This document shows positions 17,238 through 24,881 of a DNA stretch of 48,323 bases, one piece after another; the first letter of the stretch is position 1; each line of letters starts with the position of its first letter. Under the pieces are notes generated by a model that saw only the letters and a list, made by a program, of their open reading frames with translations, made no database searches and had not been told where the DNA came from. The translations under genes were made by a program, and so were the position numbers. The DNA comes from Burkholderia sp. lig30 (lineage in GTDB: Bacteria; Pseudomonadota; Gammaproteobacteria; Burkholderiales; Burkholderiaceae): positions 1 to 48,323 of the forward strand of contig NZ_JGVW01000055.1 in NCBI RefSeq assembly GCF_000687455.2, written 5' to 3'.

Positions 17238-19400
17238 ATGACCGGGAAATCTAACATGGTAATCGTCAAGTCCCATTACAGCGCGCCAGAATTGGCAGCG
17301 CTCGGTCTTCGCGGCGTGCCGACTACAGAGCGTGGCGTCCGATATGGTGCGACTCGCGAAAACTGGGTATCTCGGCCGCGCCCGAAAGGAAAAGGTCTCG
17401 AATACGCATTTGACAGCCTGCCCGCCGACGCCCAGGCCGAAATCCGACGCCGCGCCGCAGCCGATCTGATCGGCACGCCCGCGTCGACGCCCGCCATCGC
17501 ACGCCCGCAGCAGATTGACATGCTGGAAACGGACACGCAGCGCCTGAAGGCACATGCGCGAAAGGGCATTCTCACGATGCTCGACCGGCTCATGGATCAG
17601 TGCAATATCTCGCGCGAGACCGCGATGGCGACGCTGCTCGCGCAGGCGAAGCTCGGCACGCTCGACGATCACGCCGTCATGATGCTACGCGCCGCACGCG
17701 ACGAGCGCGGACGCAAGGGTGATTTCCCGAGCGTGCGAACGCTCAAGCGGTGGCTTGCGCAGGAGAAAGCCGGCGACCTCGCACCGAAGATCGCCAGTCA
17801 GCAGGACTTCAGCGTGCCTGAATGGGCACGCGTGTTCCTCAGCCACTATCAACAACCGCAGAAGCCATCGGTCGAGCATGCTTATCGCGAGTTCGAGAAG
17901 GCGCACCGGATGCGCGACCGCGCTTGGGACTTCCCAACTATCCACCAGGTGCGTCGCTTCTTGGGCAAGCTCGGTAATGTGTCTCGCGAAGTCGGCCGCA
18001 TGGGACCGCATGAGTTGAAGAATATCCGGCCGTATGTCGTCCGCACGTTCGACCAGCTACTGCCGAACGATGTCTGGAGCGCTGACGGTCATACGTTCGA
18101 TGCCGAGGTCCAGCATCCATTGCATGGTCGCCCGTTTCGGCCGGAAATCACGACGATCATCGACATCGCTACGCGCATGGCCGTAGGGTTCTCTGTTGGC
18201 CTGGCCGAATCGAGCATTGCGGTGCTTGAAGCGATCAGCAATGCGACGCTGAACTGTGGTGCACCTGCAGTCTTCTACGTCGACAATGGCTCGGGATACT
18301 CCAATCAACTCCTGAAGCGAGAAGGTACTGGTCTGCAGGGGCTGCTCGGTTTCAACATCAAGCATTCGCTACCGTACAACTCGCAGGCCAAGGGGGTGAT
18401 CGAACGCTCGCACCAGACGATCTGGATTCAGGGCGCCAAGCTGCTGCCGAGCTTCATCGGCGCATCGATGGATCGTGAAGCGAAGCTGGCTCAGTTCAAG
18501 GTCACGCGCAAGGCGATCAAAGACGGTGGTGCGTTGCCACTCATGGGATGGGACCAGTTCATCCAGTTCGCGCAGGAACGAATCGACGAATACAACCATC
18601 GACCGCATCGCTCATTGCCAAAGATCGTCGACGAGTCAGGCCAGCGCCGTCATATGTCGCCGCTCGAATGTCGCGAGGCACATCGTGCGCGCGGTTGGGA
18701 ACCGATCATGCTGAACAAAGCGGAAGCGCAAAGCGTTTTCCGGCCACGCGTCGAGCGCTCGGTAATTCGCGGTGCGATTGCGCTGTTCAACAACGGTTAC
18801 TTCAGCCCGATGCTGGAAGAGTTTCACGGCGAGCGCGTGCAGGTCGCATTCGACATTCACGATGCGAAGCAAATTTGGGTGTACGACGCCGACGGCCGCT
18901 TTGTGTGTACCGCAGATTTTCGTGCGAACGAACGCCACTACTTCGAGATGCCGTTTATCGATCAGTCTCGCGAGAAGCGTGCCGACGCGCGCGAAAAACG
19001 CGTCATGGCCAAGCTCGACGAGATCGATGCCGAACGTCGTGGACATCGGGCGTTGCCGATGGAAACGCCCGAGGTACTGGAAATTCCGGGAATTGGACAG
19101 ATCACGCGCGAAGCCCTTCGTGCACGCGTCGTCAATGTGCAAGACATCGAGCCCGAACAACCGATGGCCACGGTCACCGTCGACGCAGCACCGGTGGCGC
19201 AAGTTCTCGCGTTGCCTGAAACGGCAGCGCAGAAGTTCGCCCGCTGGCAAGCCCTGGACCGACACATTACCAACGGAGGAACGATCGAGAAAACCGAAGA
19301 CTTGAAGTTTTACAGCCTGTATATGAAGAGCAAAGAGTTCGCGGCGCAGAAGCGCCGCGCGGAAGACGCTGGCGAGTTGCAGCTCGCCAGTCAAATGTAA
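17238..19400 (+). CDS. Mu A-type DDE transposase
   Basis: The 720-residue protein cuts and joins prophage ends during integration and replicative transposition. An N-terminal Mu-type winged helix (about 10-75, SAPELAALGLRGVPTTERGV) is followed by end-binding helical domains (about 95-270) and an RNase H-like catalytic core. The acidic triad is D283 (SADGHTF), D349 (VDNGSGYSN) and E389 (GVIERSHQTIW). A Mu-transposase C-terminal beta-barrel domain and a tail ending LQLASQM follow; the tail may contact the MuB-like ATPase. ATG 17256 (MVIVKSHYS) is an alternative start and gives the more typical N terminus. It starts back to back with a leftward gene, so its mRNA must cross that gene or start inside it. 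Confidence 0.95.
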   Translation: MTGKSNMVIVKSHYSAPELAALGLRGVPTTERGVRYGATRENWVSRPRPKGKGLEYAFDSLPADAQAEIRRRAAADLIGTPASTPAIARPQQIDMLETDTQRLKAHARKGILTMLDRLMDQCNISRETAMATLLAQAKLGTLDDHAVMMLRAARDERGRKGDFPSVRTLKRWLAQEKAGDLAPKIASQQDFSVPEWARVFLSHYQQPQKPSVEHAYREFEKAHRMRDRAWDFPTIHQVRRFLGKLGNVSREVGRMGPHELKNIRPYVVRTFDQLLPNDVWSADGHTFDAEVQHPLHGRPFRPEITTIIDIATRMAVGFSVGLAESSIAVLEAISNATLNCGAPAVFYVDNGSGYSNQLLKREGTGLQGLLGFNIKHSLPYNSQAKGVIERSHQTIWIQGAKLLPSFIGASMDREAKLAQFKVTRKAIKDGGALPLMGWDQFIQFAQERIDEYNHRPHRSLPKIVDESGQRRHMSPLECREAHRARGWEPIMLNKAEAQSVFRPRVERSVIRGAIALFNNGYFSPMLEEFHGERVQVAFDIHDAKQIWVYDADGRFVCTADFRANERHYFEMPFIDQSREKRADAREKRVMAKLDEIDAERRGHRALPMETPEVLEIPGIGQITREALRARVVNVQDIEPEQPMATVTVDAAPVAQVLALPETAAQKFARWQALDRHITNGGTIEKTEDLKFYSLYMKSKEFAAQKRRAEDAGELQLASQM

Positions 19401-19409
19401 GACCAACCA

Positions 19410-20162
19410 ATGCGAATAATGACACAACACGAATTGAACAGTAAATCCATCGGTTCCATCGCGCAGATCGCGAACCTAGGCATGTGCGACATCGCGATCG
19501 AGCGTGCCATCTCGCGCAGCACTAACCTGCCGGGCCTCGTCTGCTTCTACGGCCCGTCCGGTTGGGGAAAGAGCATGGCGGCGAACTACGTCGCTAACAC
19601 GCGCCGCGCCCGCTACGTGCAGGCGAAGTCGGTCTGGACGAAGAAGCACTTCCTGAAGGCGGTGCTGTTCGAGATGGGCATCAAGCCCGCGGCAACGATT
19701 CCGGAGATGGCCGACCAGGTCGCCGAGGAACTCGCCGCGAGCGGCCGGCCGCTCGTCATCGACGAAATGGACCATCTGGTCGACCGCAACGCGGTCGAGC
19801 TGGTGCGCGACCTGTACGAGTCGAGCCAGGCCCCGATCCTGATGATCGGTGAGGAAGGTCTGCCGGCCAAGCTCAAGAAGTGGGAGCGGATGCACGGTCG
19901 CGTGCTCGCCTGGGTGCCGGCGCAGCCCGTCACGCTCGAAGATGCTCACAAGCTCCGTCCGCTTTACTGCCAGAACGTCGACGTGTCCGAAGACCTGCTC
20001 GCGAAGCTCGTCGAGCTGTCGCACGGTTCGGTGCGCCGCGTCTGCGTGAACCTTGAGCGCATCCAGGAAGAAGCGCTGGTACAAGGGCTGGATTCAATTG
20101 ACCTCGCAGTATGGGGAAAGCGCGAGCTGTACACCGGCGAAGCGCCGAAGCGGAGGGTTTGA
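19410..20162 (+). CDS. Mu B-type AAA ATPase, transposition target selector
   Basis: The 250-residue AAA+ protein has a Walker A motif GPSGWGKS (residues 48-55) and a Walker B motif LVIDEMDHL (about 115-123), with a sensor-like MIGEEGLP. In Mu-type phages this ATPase coats target DNA, activates the transposase and gives target immunity. It is shorter than Mu B (312 residues) and resembles the B3/D3112-type ATPases in lacking a long N-terminal helix-turn-helix region; that comparison is from memory. The start may be ATG 19410 or 19419, neither with a strong ribosome-binding site. It begins 9 bases after the transposase stop, so translation may be coupled. Confidence 0.93.
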   Translation: MRIMTQHELNSKSIGSIAQIANLGMCDIAIERAISRSTNLPGLVCFYGPSGWGKSMAANYVANTRRARYVQAKSVWTKKHFLKAVLFEMGIKPAATIPEMADQVAEELAASGRPLVIDEMDHLVDRNAVELVRDLYESSQAPILMIGEEGLPAKLKKWERMHGRVLAWVPAQPVTLEDAHKLRPLYCQNVDVSEDLLAKLVELSHGSVRRVCVNLERIQEEALVQGLDSIDLAVWGKRELYTGEAPKRRV

Positions 20163-20165
20163 CGA

Positions 20166-20789
20166 ATGGCTCGCAAACCCGCACATCTGGAACAGAACGG
20201 TGGCAAAGGGCCGCGACAACGTGCTTGGGAGGCCATCCGCCGCCAGCGCAACGATTTCACCACGGATAGCGTCGTGAAGACGTCCAAGGTCGACAAGGCT
20301 GCGGTGCAGACTTACCTGCAGTCGCTTGCGCGCGGCGGCTTCATCGAGACGATCGGCGATCGTATGGCGCTCGGCGTCACGAAGCACTATCGGCTCGTCC
20401 GAGACACGGGTGTAGAAGCGCCGCGCCTTAACCGACAGGGACAGCCGGTGCTGCGTTCGCGCGGCAGCGAGAACATGTGGCGAACGATGCGCATCATGGG
20501 TGAGTTTTCGTGGCGCGAATTGGCGATGCACGCATCGACACCCGATACCGTGATCGCTGAAATGGCAGCGAAGGCATACGTTCAGGGCCTCGCGCATGCT
20601 GGCTATCTGACGGTGGTCGATCCTGGCCACCCGTTCATCAAGGGCAAGGGGGCGAAGCAAGCGCGCTACCGGTTACTGGTGTCGAAGTACACCGGGCCGC
20701 GTCCGCCGATGATTCAGCGTACGAAGTCAGTGTACGACCCGAATCTCGGGAAGGTTGTGTGGCAGGAGGAGCCGGATCATGACGACTGA
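20166..20789 (+). CDS. unknown early phage protein, possible winged-helix DNA-binding protein
   Basis: The 207-residue basic protein contains two segments that look like winged helices: AWEAIRRQRNDFTTDSVVKTS with VQTYLQSLARGGFIE (about 20-70), and MWRTMRIMGEFSWRELAMHA with MAAKAYVQGLAHAGYLTVV (about 100-160). Proteins of this layout often sit after the MuB gene in Mu-like phages. A GGAGG precedes ATG 20166, only three bases after the MuB-like stop, and its 3' end overlaps the next gene. A regulatory or transposition-accessory role is likely but unproven. Confidence 0.75.
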   Translation: MARKPAHLEQNGGKGPRQRAWEAIRRQRNDFTTDSVVKTSKVDKAAVQTYLQSLARGGFIETIGDRMALGVTKHYRLVRDTGVEAPRLNRQGQPVLRSRGSENMWRTMRIMGEFSWRELAMHASTPDTVIAEMAAKAYVQGLAHAGYLTVVDPGHPFIKGKGAKQARYRLLVSKYTGPRPPMIQRTKSVYDPNLGKVVWQEEPDHDD

Positions 20790-21108
20790 TGATCGCTGGC
20801 TCACACTGCTTCGCGAGGCTGTTTCTGTGTCGTCTCGGGCCGAGGTTGCGCGCGAGCTGGATCTATCGCGCACCACTATTTCCCTCGTGCTGTCCGAGAA
20901 GTATCCGGGCAAGACCGACCGTGTGGCCGCACGCGTTCTGCGCGTCTTCGGCCAAGTGAAATGCATGCATACCGCCGAGCTGGTGACGCCGACGGTATGC
21001 CTGGATTTTGCCGCGCGCCGGCCGCCAGTGAACAACCCGCTCGCCCTGACCCACTGGCGCGCATGCCAGACCTGTCCGCGTCGCCCCGTTAAAGGAGACT
21101 CCAAATGA
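20779..21108 (+). CDS. small HTH protein
   Basis: The 109-residue protein begins MTTDDRWLTLLREAV and carries a XRE/LacI-like helix-turn-helix, SRAEVARELDLSRTTISLVLS (about residues 18-38), followed by KTDRVAARVLRVFG. Four cysteines lie in the C-terminal half (VKCMH, TVCLD, ACQTCPRRP) and could bind metal. ATG 20779 is chosen because AGGAGGAG precedes it; it overlaps the previous gene by 11 bases. Proteins like this occur in the early region of several Mu-like phages. The target site is unknown. Confidence 0.75.
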   Translation: MTTDDRWLTLLREAVSVSSRAEVARELDLSRTTISLVLSEKYPGKTDRVAARVLRVFGQVKCMHTAELVTPTVCLDFAARRPPVNNPLALTHWRACQTCPRRPVKGDSK

Positions 21109-21413
21109 AACAGAGTTCTAACGTACTGAACCCGACCAAGCCGCCGATCAATGAGTTGATGCAGTTGACAGCGCTGCGCATCGCGGCGGCTATCGAGACG
21201 CTGACCGAGAAGGGGTTCACGGTCATCGGCATTGAGTTTTCCAGCGGCTCGAAGCCGACGATTCAGATCCAGAGCTGCTCGGCATGCGCCGAGCTGATCG
21301 ATAAAGACGAAGCGACCTACTACCTAACCGGCGGCTCTGGCGCGAGGCGATACCGCACGGGGACTTTCAAAATCGGCGAGGTGCGCATCATCTGGACGGA
21401 AAAGGGTAACTGA
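21105..21413 (+). CDS. unknown early phage protein
   Basis: The 102-residue protein has an alpha/beta pattern: a helix around ELMQLTALRIAAAIETLTEKG, strands FTVIGIEFSS and TIQIQS, and a Cys pair in SCSACAEL. No family is recognised. It starts at ATG 21105 with AAAGGAGA upstream and overlaps the stop of the HTH gene by four bases (ATGA), so translation is probably coupled. The following 59-base gap contains only the next ribosome-binding site (AAGGAG). Confidence 0.7.
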   Translation: MKQSSNVLNPTKPPINELMQLTALRIAAAIETLTEKGFTVIGIEFSSGSKPTIQIQSCSACAELIDKDEATYYLTGGSGARRYRTGTFKIGEVRIIWTEKGN

Positions 21414-21472
21414 TACCTGAAACAGGTTGTGCCAAAAGCAACGCGAAACGAAATTATTTTAAGGAGTGCTAC

Positions 21473-22087
21473 ATGAGTGATGAAAACAAAATCCCGGATA
21501 TCGAAAATCCGGATGGCTTCGATACCGTGCCGGAACTCCGGCGTGAGCTGAATCGAGTGAAGGTCGAACTGCTGGCGTGCGCGGAAGCGCTCAAGGAACG
21601 CGATGCAGTCGGCTGCGAGCTCGCCGGTCTGATCGACCGCGTATTGATGCAGCACGTTCTTGGCGACCATCGCGGCGTTGCCGCGATCCTCGATGCTCGG
21701 CTGGAGGGCAATCCTCGCCTGCGTGAACGGCTTGAGGAGGCAAATGAATCCGCAAAAATCCTGCAGGCTCAGCGGTGGGACGGCGATGCTCGGGAAAAAC
21801 GAGAGCAGGAATCACTGCCGCCATACAACTGCGGCGGCGACGATCCGTGGTCGACGATGACCGTCCAGGAATTGCGCAAGGCTCTCGATATTGCCAATCG
21901 TACCGGCGTGGTCATCTCGTCTGAGCTGGTCGCAGTCAAGGATGTCCTGAACAGCCTGACAGGAGAGATATCGAAGATTGTCGTCGCGCACGTAACGGGG
22001 GGCGCGGATGCCGTCTTGCAAACCGTAAGTACGTTCTGTGAGAAGCGTGTCGTCGTGAAAGGCGATCTGACGCGCAAGGTGCACTGA
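21473..22087 (+). CDS. unknown early phage protein
   Basis: The 204-residue acidic protein starts at ATG 21473 after an AAGGAG. It has a helical, coiled-coil-prone N-terminal half (LRRELNRVKVELLACAEALKERDAV) and a second helical region near 130-150 (MTVQELRKALDIANRTG). The middle is polar and low in complexity. No catalytic motif or membrane segment is visible and no family is recognised. Its stop shares bases with the next start (TGATG), so it is in the same early operon. Confidence 0.7.
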   Translation: MSDENKIPDIENPDGFDTVPELRRELNRVKVELLACAEALKERDAVGCELAGLIDRVLMQHVLGDHRGVAAILDARLEGNPRLRERLEEANESAKILQAQRWDGDAREKREQESLPPYNCGGDDPWSTMTVQELRKALDIANRTGVVISSELVAVKDVLNSLTGEISKIVVAHVTGGADAVLQTVSTFCEKRVVVKGDLTRKVH

Positions 22088-22713
22088 TGCCGCTCCCGCA
22101 ACTCTGTTGCCCGAACTGCCGTGCGGTGATGAGCCTCGACGTGCTGCTGGCCGACGACGCGCCGCGCGAGGCGCTCAATGCAATCGTCGAGGCTCATCCA
22201 GCTGGCGAGACGTTCGTGAAGCCACTTCTACGTTACATCGGCCTGTTCGCGCCCGTGAAGAGCCAGATGAGCCATTCGCGCATTGCAGCCCTGATCAACG
22301 AACTGGCACCGATGATCCGTGCCGCGCAAATCGAGCGCAACGGGCGCACCTGGCCATGCCCGATTGACTATTGGCGTCAGGGCTTCGATCACATGCTCGC
22401 GCAGCGCGACCAAGGCCGGTTAAAGCTCCCGCTGAAAACACGCGGATATCTACTGGAGGTGCTCGCTGGATTCGCGGACAAGGCCGAGTCAAGAGCGGAA
22501 TCGAATACCGAGCGGCAGCGTCAGGGGCATGCCGGACTCGGGACGCCAGAAGCACGCGCATCGCCGCACCCCGACGTTCCAGCCATTCACGTCGACGCAC
22601 AGCAGACCGGCCCGCGTCAGGTGACACCCGACGTTGCGCAGAGCCTGACCAAGCTGAGGCGCATCACGAAGGAAATAAACCAATTTTCGAAGGAAGGAAA
22701 AAAACATGACTGA
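22087..22713 (+). CDS. unknown early phage protein with N-terminal Cys cluster
   Basis: The 208-residue protein begins MPLPQLCCPNCRAVMSLDVL. The CCPNC cluster resembles half of a zinc ribbon, but no second pair of cysteines is present, so metal binding is doubtful. A helical central part (about 25-130) contains IAALINELAPMIRAAQIERNG and WPCPIDYWRQGFDHML. The C-terminal third is disordered and charged, ending KEGKKHD. Proteins with this mix occur in early regions of Burkholderia Mu-like phages, but the function is unknown. It overlaps both neighbours. Confidence 0.7.
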   Translation: MPLPQLCCPNCRAVMSLDVLLADDAPREALNAIVEAHPAGETFVKPLLRYIGLFAPVKSQMSHSRIAALINELAPMIRAAQIERNGRTWPCPIDYWRQGFDHMLAQRDQGRLKLPLKTRGYLLEVLAGFADKAESRAESNTERQRQGHAGLGTPEARASPHPDVPAIHVDAQQTGPRQVTPDVAQSLTKLRRITKEINQFSKEGKKHD

Positions 22714-23323
22714 ACAGCATATCCCGGCCGGCTACGTGAAAGACGCTCGTGGCCGTCTCATTCCGGAATCGCTGGTCGAGCCGATCGACCAGCTGCGCGA
22801 CCAAACCATCACGTCGCTGATCGACGACGCGAAGCGCCTCCAGACGATCATGGCCGAGTTCAAAACGCGTGCCTTCACCGATATCGCCGCATTCGTCGAG
22901 GCCAGTCATGAACAGTACGGCGTGAAGGCCGGCGGCGCAAAGGGCAACATTTCGCTGGTCACGTTCGATGGCCGTTACAAGATCGTCCGGCAGATCGCGG
23001 AGCACATCCAGTTCGACGAGCGACTGCAAGCCGCAAAGGAACTGATCGATGAGTGCCTGCGTGAATGGACCGAAGGCAGCGACGACAAAATCAAGGTGCT
23101 GATCAACGAAGCATTCCAGGTCGACAAGGAAGGGAACGTGAACACGGGCCGCATTCTCGGATTGAGACGCCTCAAGATCGACGATCTGAAGTGGACGAAA
23201 GCAATGGGCGCGATCAGCGACAGCATTCGGGTGACGGGCAGCAAGCCGTATGTCCGACTGTATGAGCGTGACGACGAGACCGAGGAGTATCGCGCGATCA
23301 GCCTCGACCTCGCTGTGATCTAG
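22706..23323 (+). CDS. DUF3164 family protein
   Basis: The 205-residue protein matches the DUF3164 family common in Mu-like phages. It opens IPAGYVKDARGRLIPESLV and has the conserved centre GGAKGNISLVTFDGRYKIVRQI. The C-terminal part includes NVNTGRILGLRRLKIDD and SKPYVRLYERD. Members lie in the early region between MuB and GemA, as here, and their function is not established. ATG 22706 overlaps the previous gene by eight bases and is preceded by a GAAGGAAGG stretch. No membrane segment or nuclease motif is visible. Confidence 0.85.
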   Translation: MTEQHIPAGYVKDARGRLIPESLVEPIDQLRDQTITSLIDDAKRLQTIMAEFKTRAFTDIAAFVEASHEQYGVKAGGAKGNISLVTFDGRYKIVRQIAEHIQFDERLQAAKELIDECLREWTEGSDDKIKVLINEAFQVDKEGNVNTGRILGLRRLKIDDLKWTKAMGAISDSIRVTGSKPYVRLYERDDETEEYRAISLDLAVI

Positions 23324-23332
23324 GGAGGCCGC

Positions 23333-23791
23333 ATGTCGAAACTATCGAAACAGGACATTCAACGGATCGACTCCGAGCTGTCGTTTCCGTACGGGTGTGT
23401 CGTGCTTCGTTGCGATGGCGATACGGTCACGATACAGGTGCAGCGGACGAAGCCGCGTCGATACGAGCTGATGGTCTACGTGAACGGCTGGTTCCGAGGC
23501 GAATATCTGAAGCCGGATGCGAAGGAAAATCGGTTCTACCGGCCAGTCACTGTGAAGCGTTGGAAGCCGTCTCAACGTGCGCAGATCATCAAGGATTTCG
23601 GAAAGCGACGAGCGGCGAAGGTGTTCCCCGATCTCGATGCGACGTTCACGTACTGCATGTCGTCATGGACGTCGTCCGGTTCGATGCTGCGCCATTTCGC
23701 CCGCAACAACGAATCGATCATCTTGGTATCGGTTGGCGTGCCCATTGACACGTCGGTCGATCCGACCGGAACGGAGCCGCTAAATGTCTGA
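23333..23791 (+). CDS. unknown early phage protein
   Basis: The 152-residue protein starts at ATG 23333 behind GGGAGG. It looks alpha/beta with strands GCVVLRCDGDTVTIQVQR and RYELMVYVNGWFRG, then a basic helix RAQIIKDFGKRRAAKVFPD. The segment DATFTYCMSSWTSSGSMLRHF is aromatic and serine-rich. I do not recognise a family. Homologue-like genes next to DUF3164 are usual in this phage type. It overlaps the following 28-residue reading frame by eight bases. Confidence 0.7.
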   Translation: MSKLSKQDIQRIDSELSFPYGCVVLRCDGDTVTIQVQRTKPRRYELMVYVNGWFRGEYLKPDAKENRFYRPVTVKRWKPSQRAQIIKDFGKRRAAKVFPDLDATFTYCMSSWTSSGSMLRHFARNNESIILVSVGVPIDTSVDPTGTEPLNV

Positions 23792-23870
23792 CACGATCAC
23801 CATCGTGATCGGCATCGTCTTCTTGATTTGTCTCTGCCGCAAGGAACTGCGGCGCTGGTGGAGGTCGTAA
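23784..23870 (+). CDS. 28-residue membrane micropeptide
   Basis: The frame ATG 23784 to TAA 23870 encodes MSDTITIVIGIVFLICLC followed by a basic tail RKELRRWWRS. That is one hydrophobic helix of about 14-15 residues with positive charges after it, a typical single-pass inner-membrane peptide with a cytoplasmic C terminus. A CGGAG lies seven bases before the ATG. It overlaps the upstream gene by eight bases and shares its last base with the gemA start. The tight fit between two real genes and the ribosome-binding site support translation. The function is unknown. Confidence 0.6.
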   Translation: MSDTITIVIGIVFLICLCRKELRRWWRS

Positions 23871-24286
23871 TGCTGATCGCGAAAACCACTCTGTCGAAGA
23901 TACACATCGCGAAACAACAACTTGCGATGACCGACGACGAGTACCGAACGGTACTGCATAGTGTTGCCGGCGTCAGTTCCGCGAAGGACCTGACGCCAGA
24001 AGGCGCTCACAAGCTGCTGAAGCACTTCGAGCGCTGCGGATTCAAACCGAAACGCACGGTCGGACGACGTCCCAGCATGGACGGGTCGCGCGCGCAGCGC
24101 CTGCAGAAGATAGAGGCGCTACTCGCTGATGCTGGCCGGCCGTGGGATTATCTCTCGGGCATGGTTAAGCGCATCTGCAAGGTCGATGCGATCGAGTTCT
24201 GTGACGGCCAGATGCTCGGCAAGCTGATCACTGCCCTACAGGTAGATGCGAATCGGCGCAGGGAGGTGCGTGATGGACCTGCATGA
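23870..24286 (+). CDS. gemA: GemA-like protein (DUF1018, Mu gp16)
   Basis: The 138-residue protein has the GemA/DUF1018 pattern: LSKIHIAKQQLAMTDDEYRTVL, then a KDLTPEGAHKLLKHFERCGF segment and a C-terminal KIEALLADAGRPWDYLSGMVKRI. In Mu, GemA alters host gene expression and DNA supercoiling, and it lies just upstream of mor, as here. ATG 23870 follows GGAGG and fits the family N terminus; the open frame extends to 23828 but that part duplicates the micropeptide region. The 3' end overlaps mor by 14 bases. Confidence 0.9.
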   Translation: MLIAKTTLSKIHIAKQQLAMTDDEYRTVLHSVAGVSSAKDLTPEGAHKLLKHFERCGFKPKRTVGRRPSMDGSRAQRLQKIEALLADAGRPWDYLSGMVKRICKVDAIEFCDGQMLGKLITALQVDANRRREVRDGPA

Positions 24287-24707
24287 AGTCGAACACCTGT
24301 TACCACGAACTGCGAAGCGCATCGTGGCCGTGATTGGCTTGCCTGCATTCATCATGCTGATCATGAGAATACCGGGCGTGGTGTTCCCAGTACCGAAACG
24401 CGGCAATCGGGAGGGAGAAGCGCGATACGAGGAGCTGGCGGAGCACATCGGTCCGGATGCGGCGAGCGAGATGTGTCGGCACTTCGGTGGAGAACGTATC
24501 CCAATTCCGACGTGTAGTGCAGCATGGCGTGAGCTGCGCGACCGTCAGCTGCGTGCCGAATTCGATAAATTGACCAGGGAGAGCAGCGCGCTGCATGCAG
24601 TATCAAAGATCGCGATCAAGCATGGGATTACCGACCGAATGGTCTGGTCGATTCTCAAAAAAACGGACGACACCGTTAAATCCACTGACCAGATCCCGCT
24701 CTTTTAA
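24273..24707 (+). CDS. mor: Mor-type transcription activator
   Basis: The 144-residue protein belongs to the Mor/C family: an N-terminal helical part, a central ARYEELAEHIGPDAASEMCRHFGGERIPIP segment (quoted only by its key parts AELAEHIG-like helix and FGGERIPIP), and a C-terminal helix-turn-helix, HAVSKIAIKHGITDRMVW. In Mu, Mor recruits RNA polymerase to the middle promoter. GGGAGG precedes ATG 24273. The gene overlaps gemA and is followed by a terminator, so it is the last gene of the early unit. No separate C gene is seen, so this protein may activate the late genes directly. Confidence 0.88.
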   Translation: MDLHEVEHLLPRTAKRIVAVIGLPAFIMLIMRIPGVVFPVPKRGNREGEARYEELAEHIGPDAASEMCRHFGGERIPIPTCSAAWRELRDRQLRAEFDKLTRESSALHAVSKIAIKHGITDRMVWSILKKTDDTVKSTDQIPLF

Positions 24708-24770
24708 CGGGCCGCTACTCTGCTAGTAGAATGGCTTGCCGGCAACGAAGTTGTTGTCGTGCCCAACACC
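24708..24770 (+). promoter_or_regulatory. dyad-rich region after mor, possible activator-controlled promoter region
   Basis: The segment holds CTACT-CTGCT-AGTAG and the perfect palindrome TTGCCGGCAA (24736-24745), with CAAC/GTTG arms next to it and a TAGAAT hexamer. Mor in Mu binds a dyad upstream of its promoter, so one of these could be its site. However, the early terminator lies between this segment and the lysis genes, so a promoter here would have to read through it. The assignment is weak. Confidence 0.3.
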
Positions 24771-24773
24771 ACG

Positions 24774-24797
24774 AAGCCCCGCCATGCGGGGCTTTTT
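24774..24797 (+). terminator. terminator at the end of the early operon
   Basis: AAGCCCCGC (24774-24782) pairs perfectly with GCGGGGCTT (24786-24794) over a CAT loop, followed by further T residues. It lies 66 bases after mor and separates the early and late units. Confidence 0.9.
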
Positions 24798-24852
24798 CTT
24801 TGGTACTGAAGTCCTTCACGATTCCACTAACCCTCCCCTGAAAACACAATTG

Positions 24853-24881
24853 TCCCGTACACCACACACAGGAATACGGGA
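24853..24881 (+). promoter_or_regulatory. hairpin around the endolysin ribosome-binding site
   Basis: TCCCGTA (24853-24859) can pair with TACGGGA (24875-24881), whose last base is the A of the endolysin ATG. The Shine-Dalgarno AGGA falls in the 15-nt loop. Pairing would partly mask the start codon, which suggests translational control of the endolysin. Confidence 0.45.

Noticed and set aside
19410..24286. Gam-type host-nuclease inhibitor and Kil-like genes expected in Mu
   Set aside because: None of the early proteins matches Gam by eye; distant homologues cannot be excluded without structure comparison.
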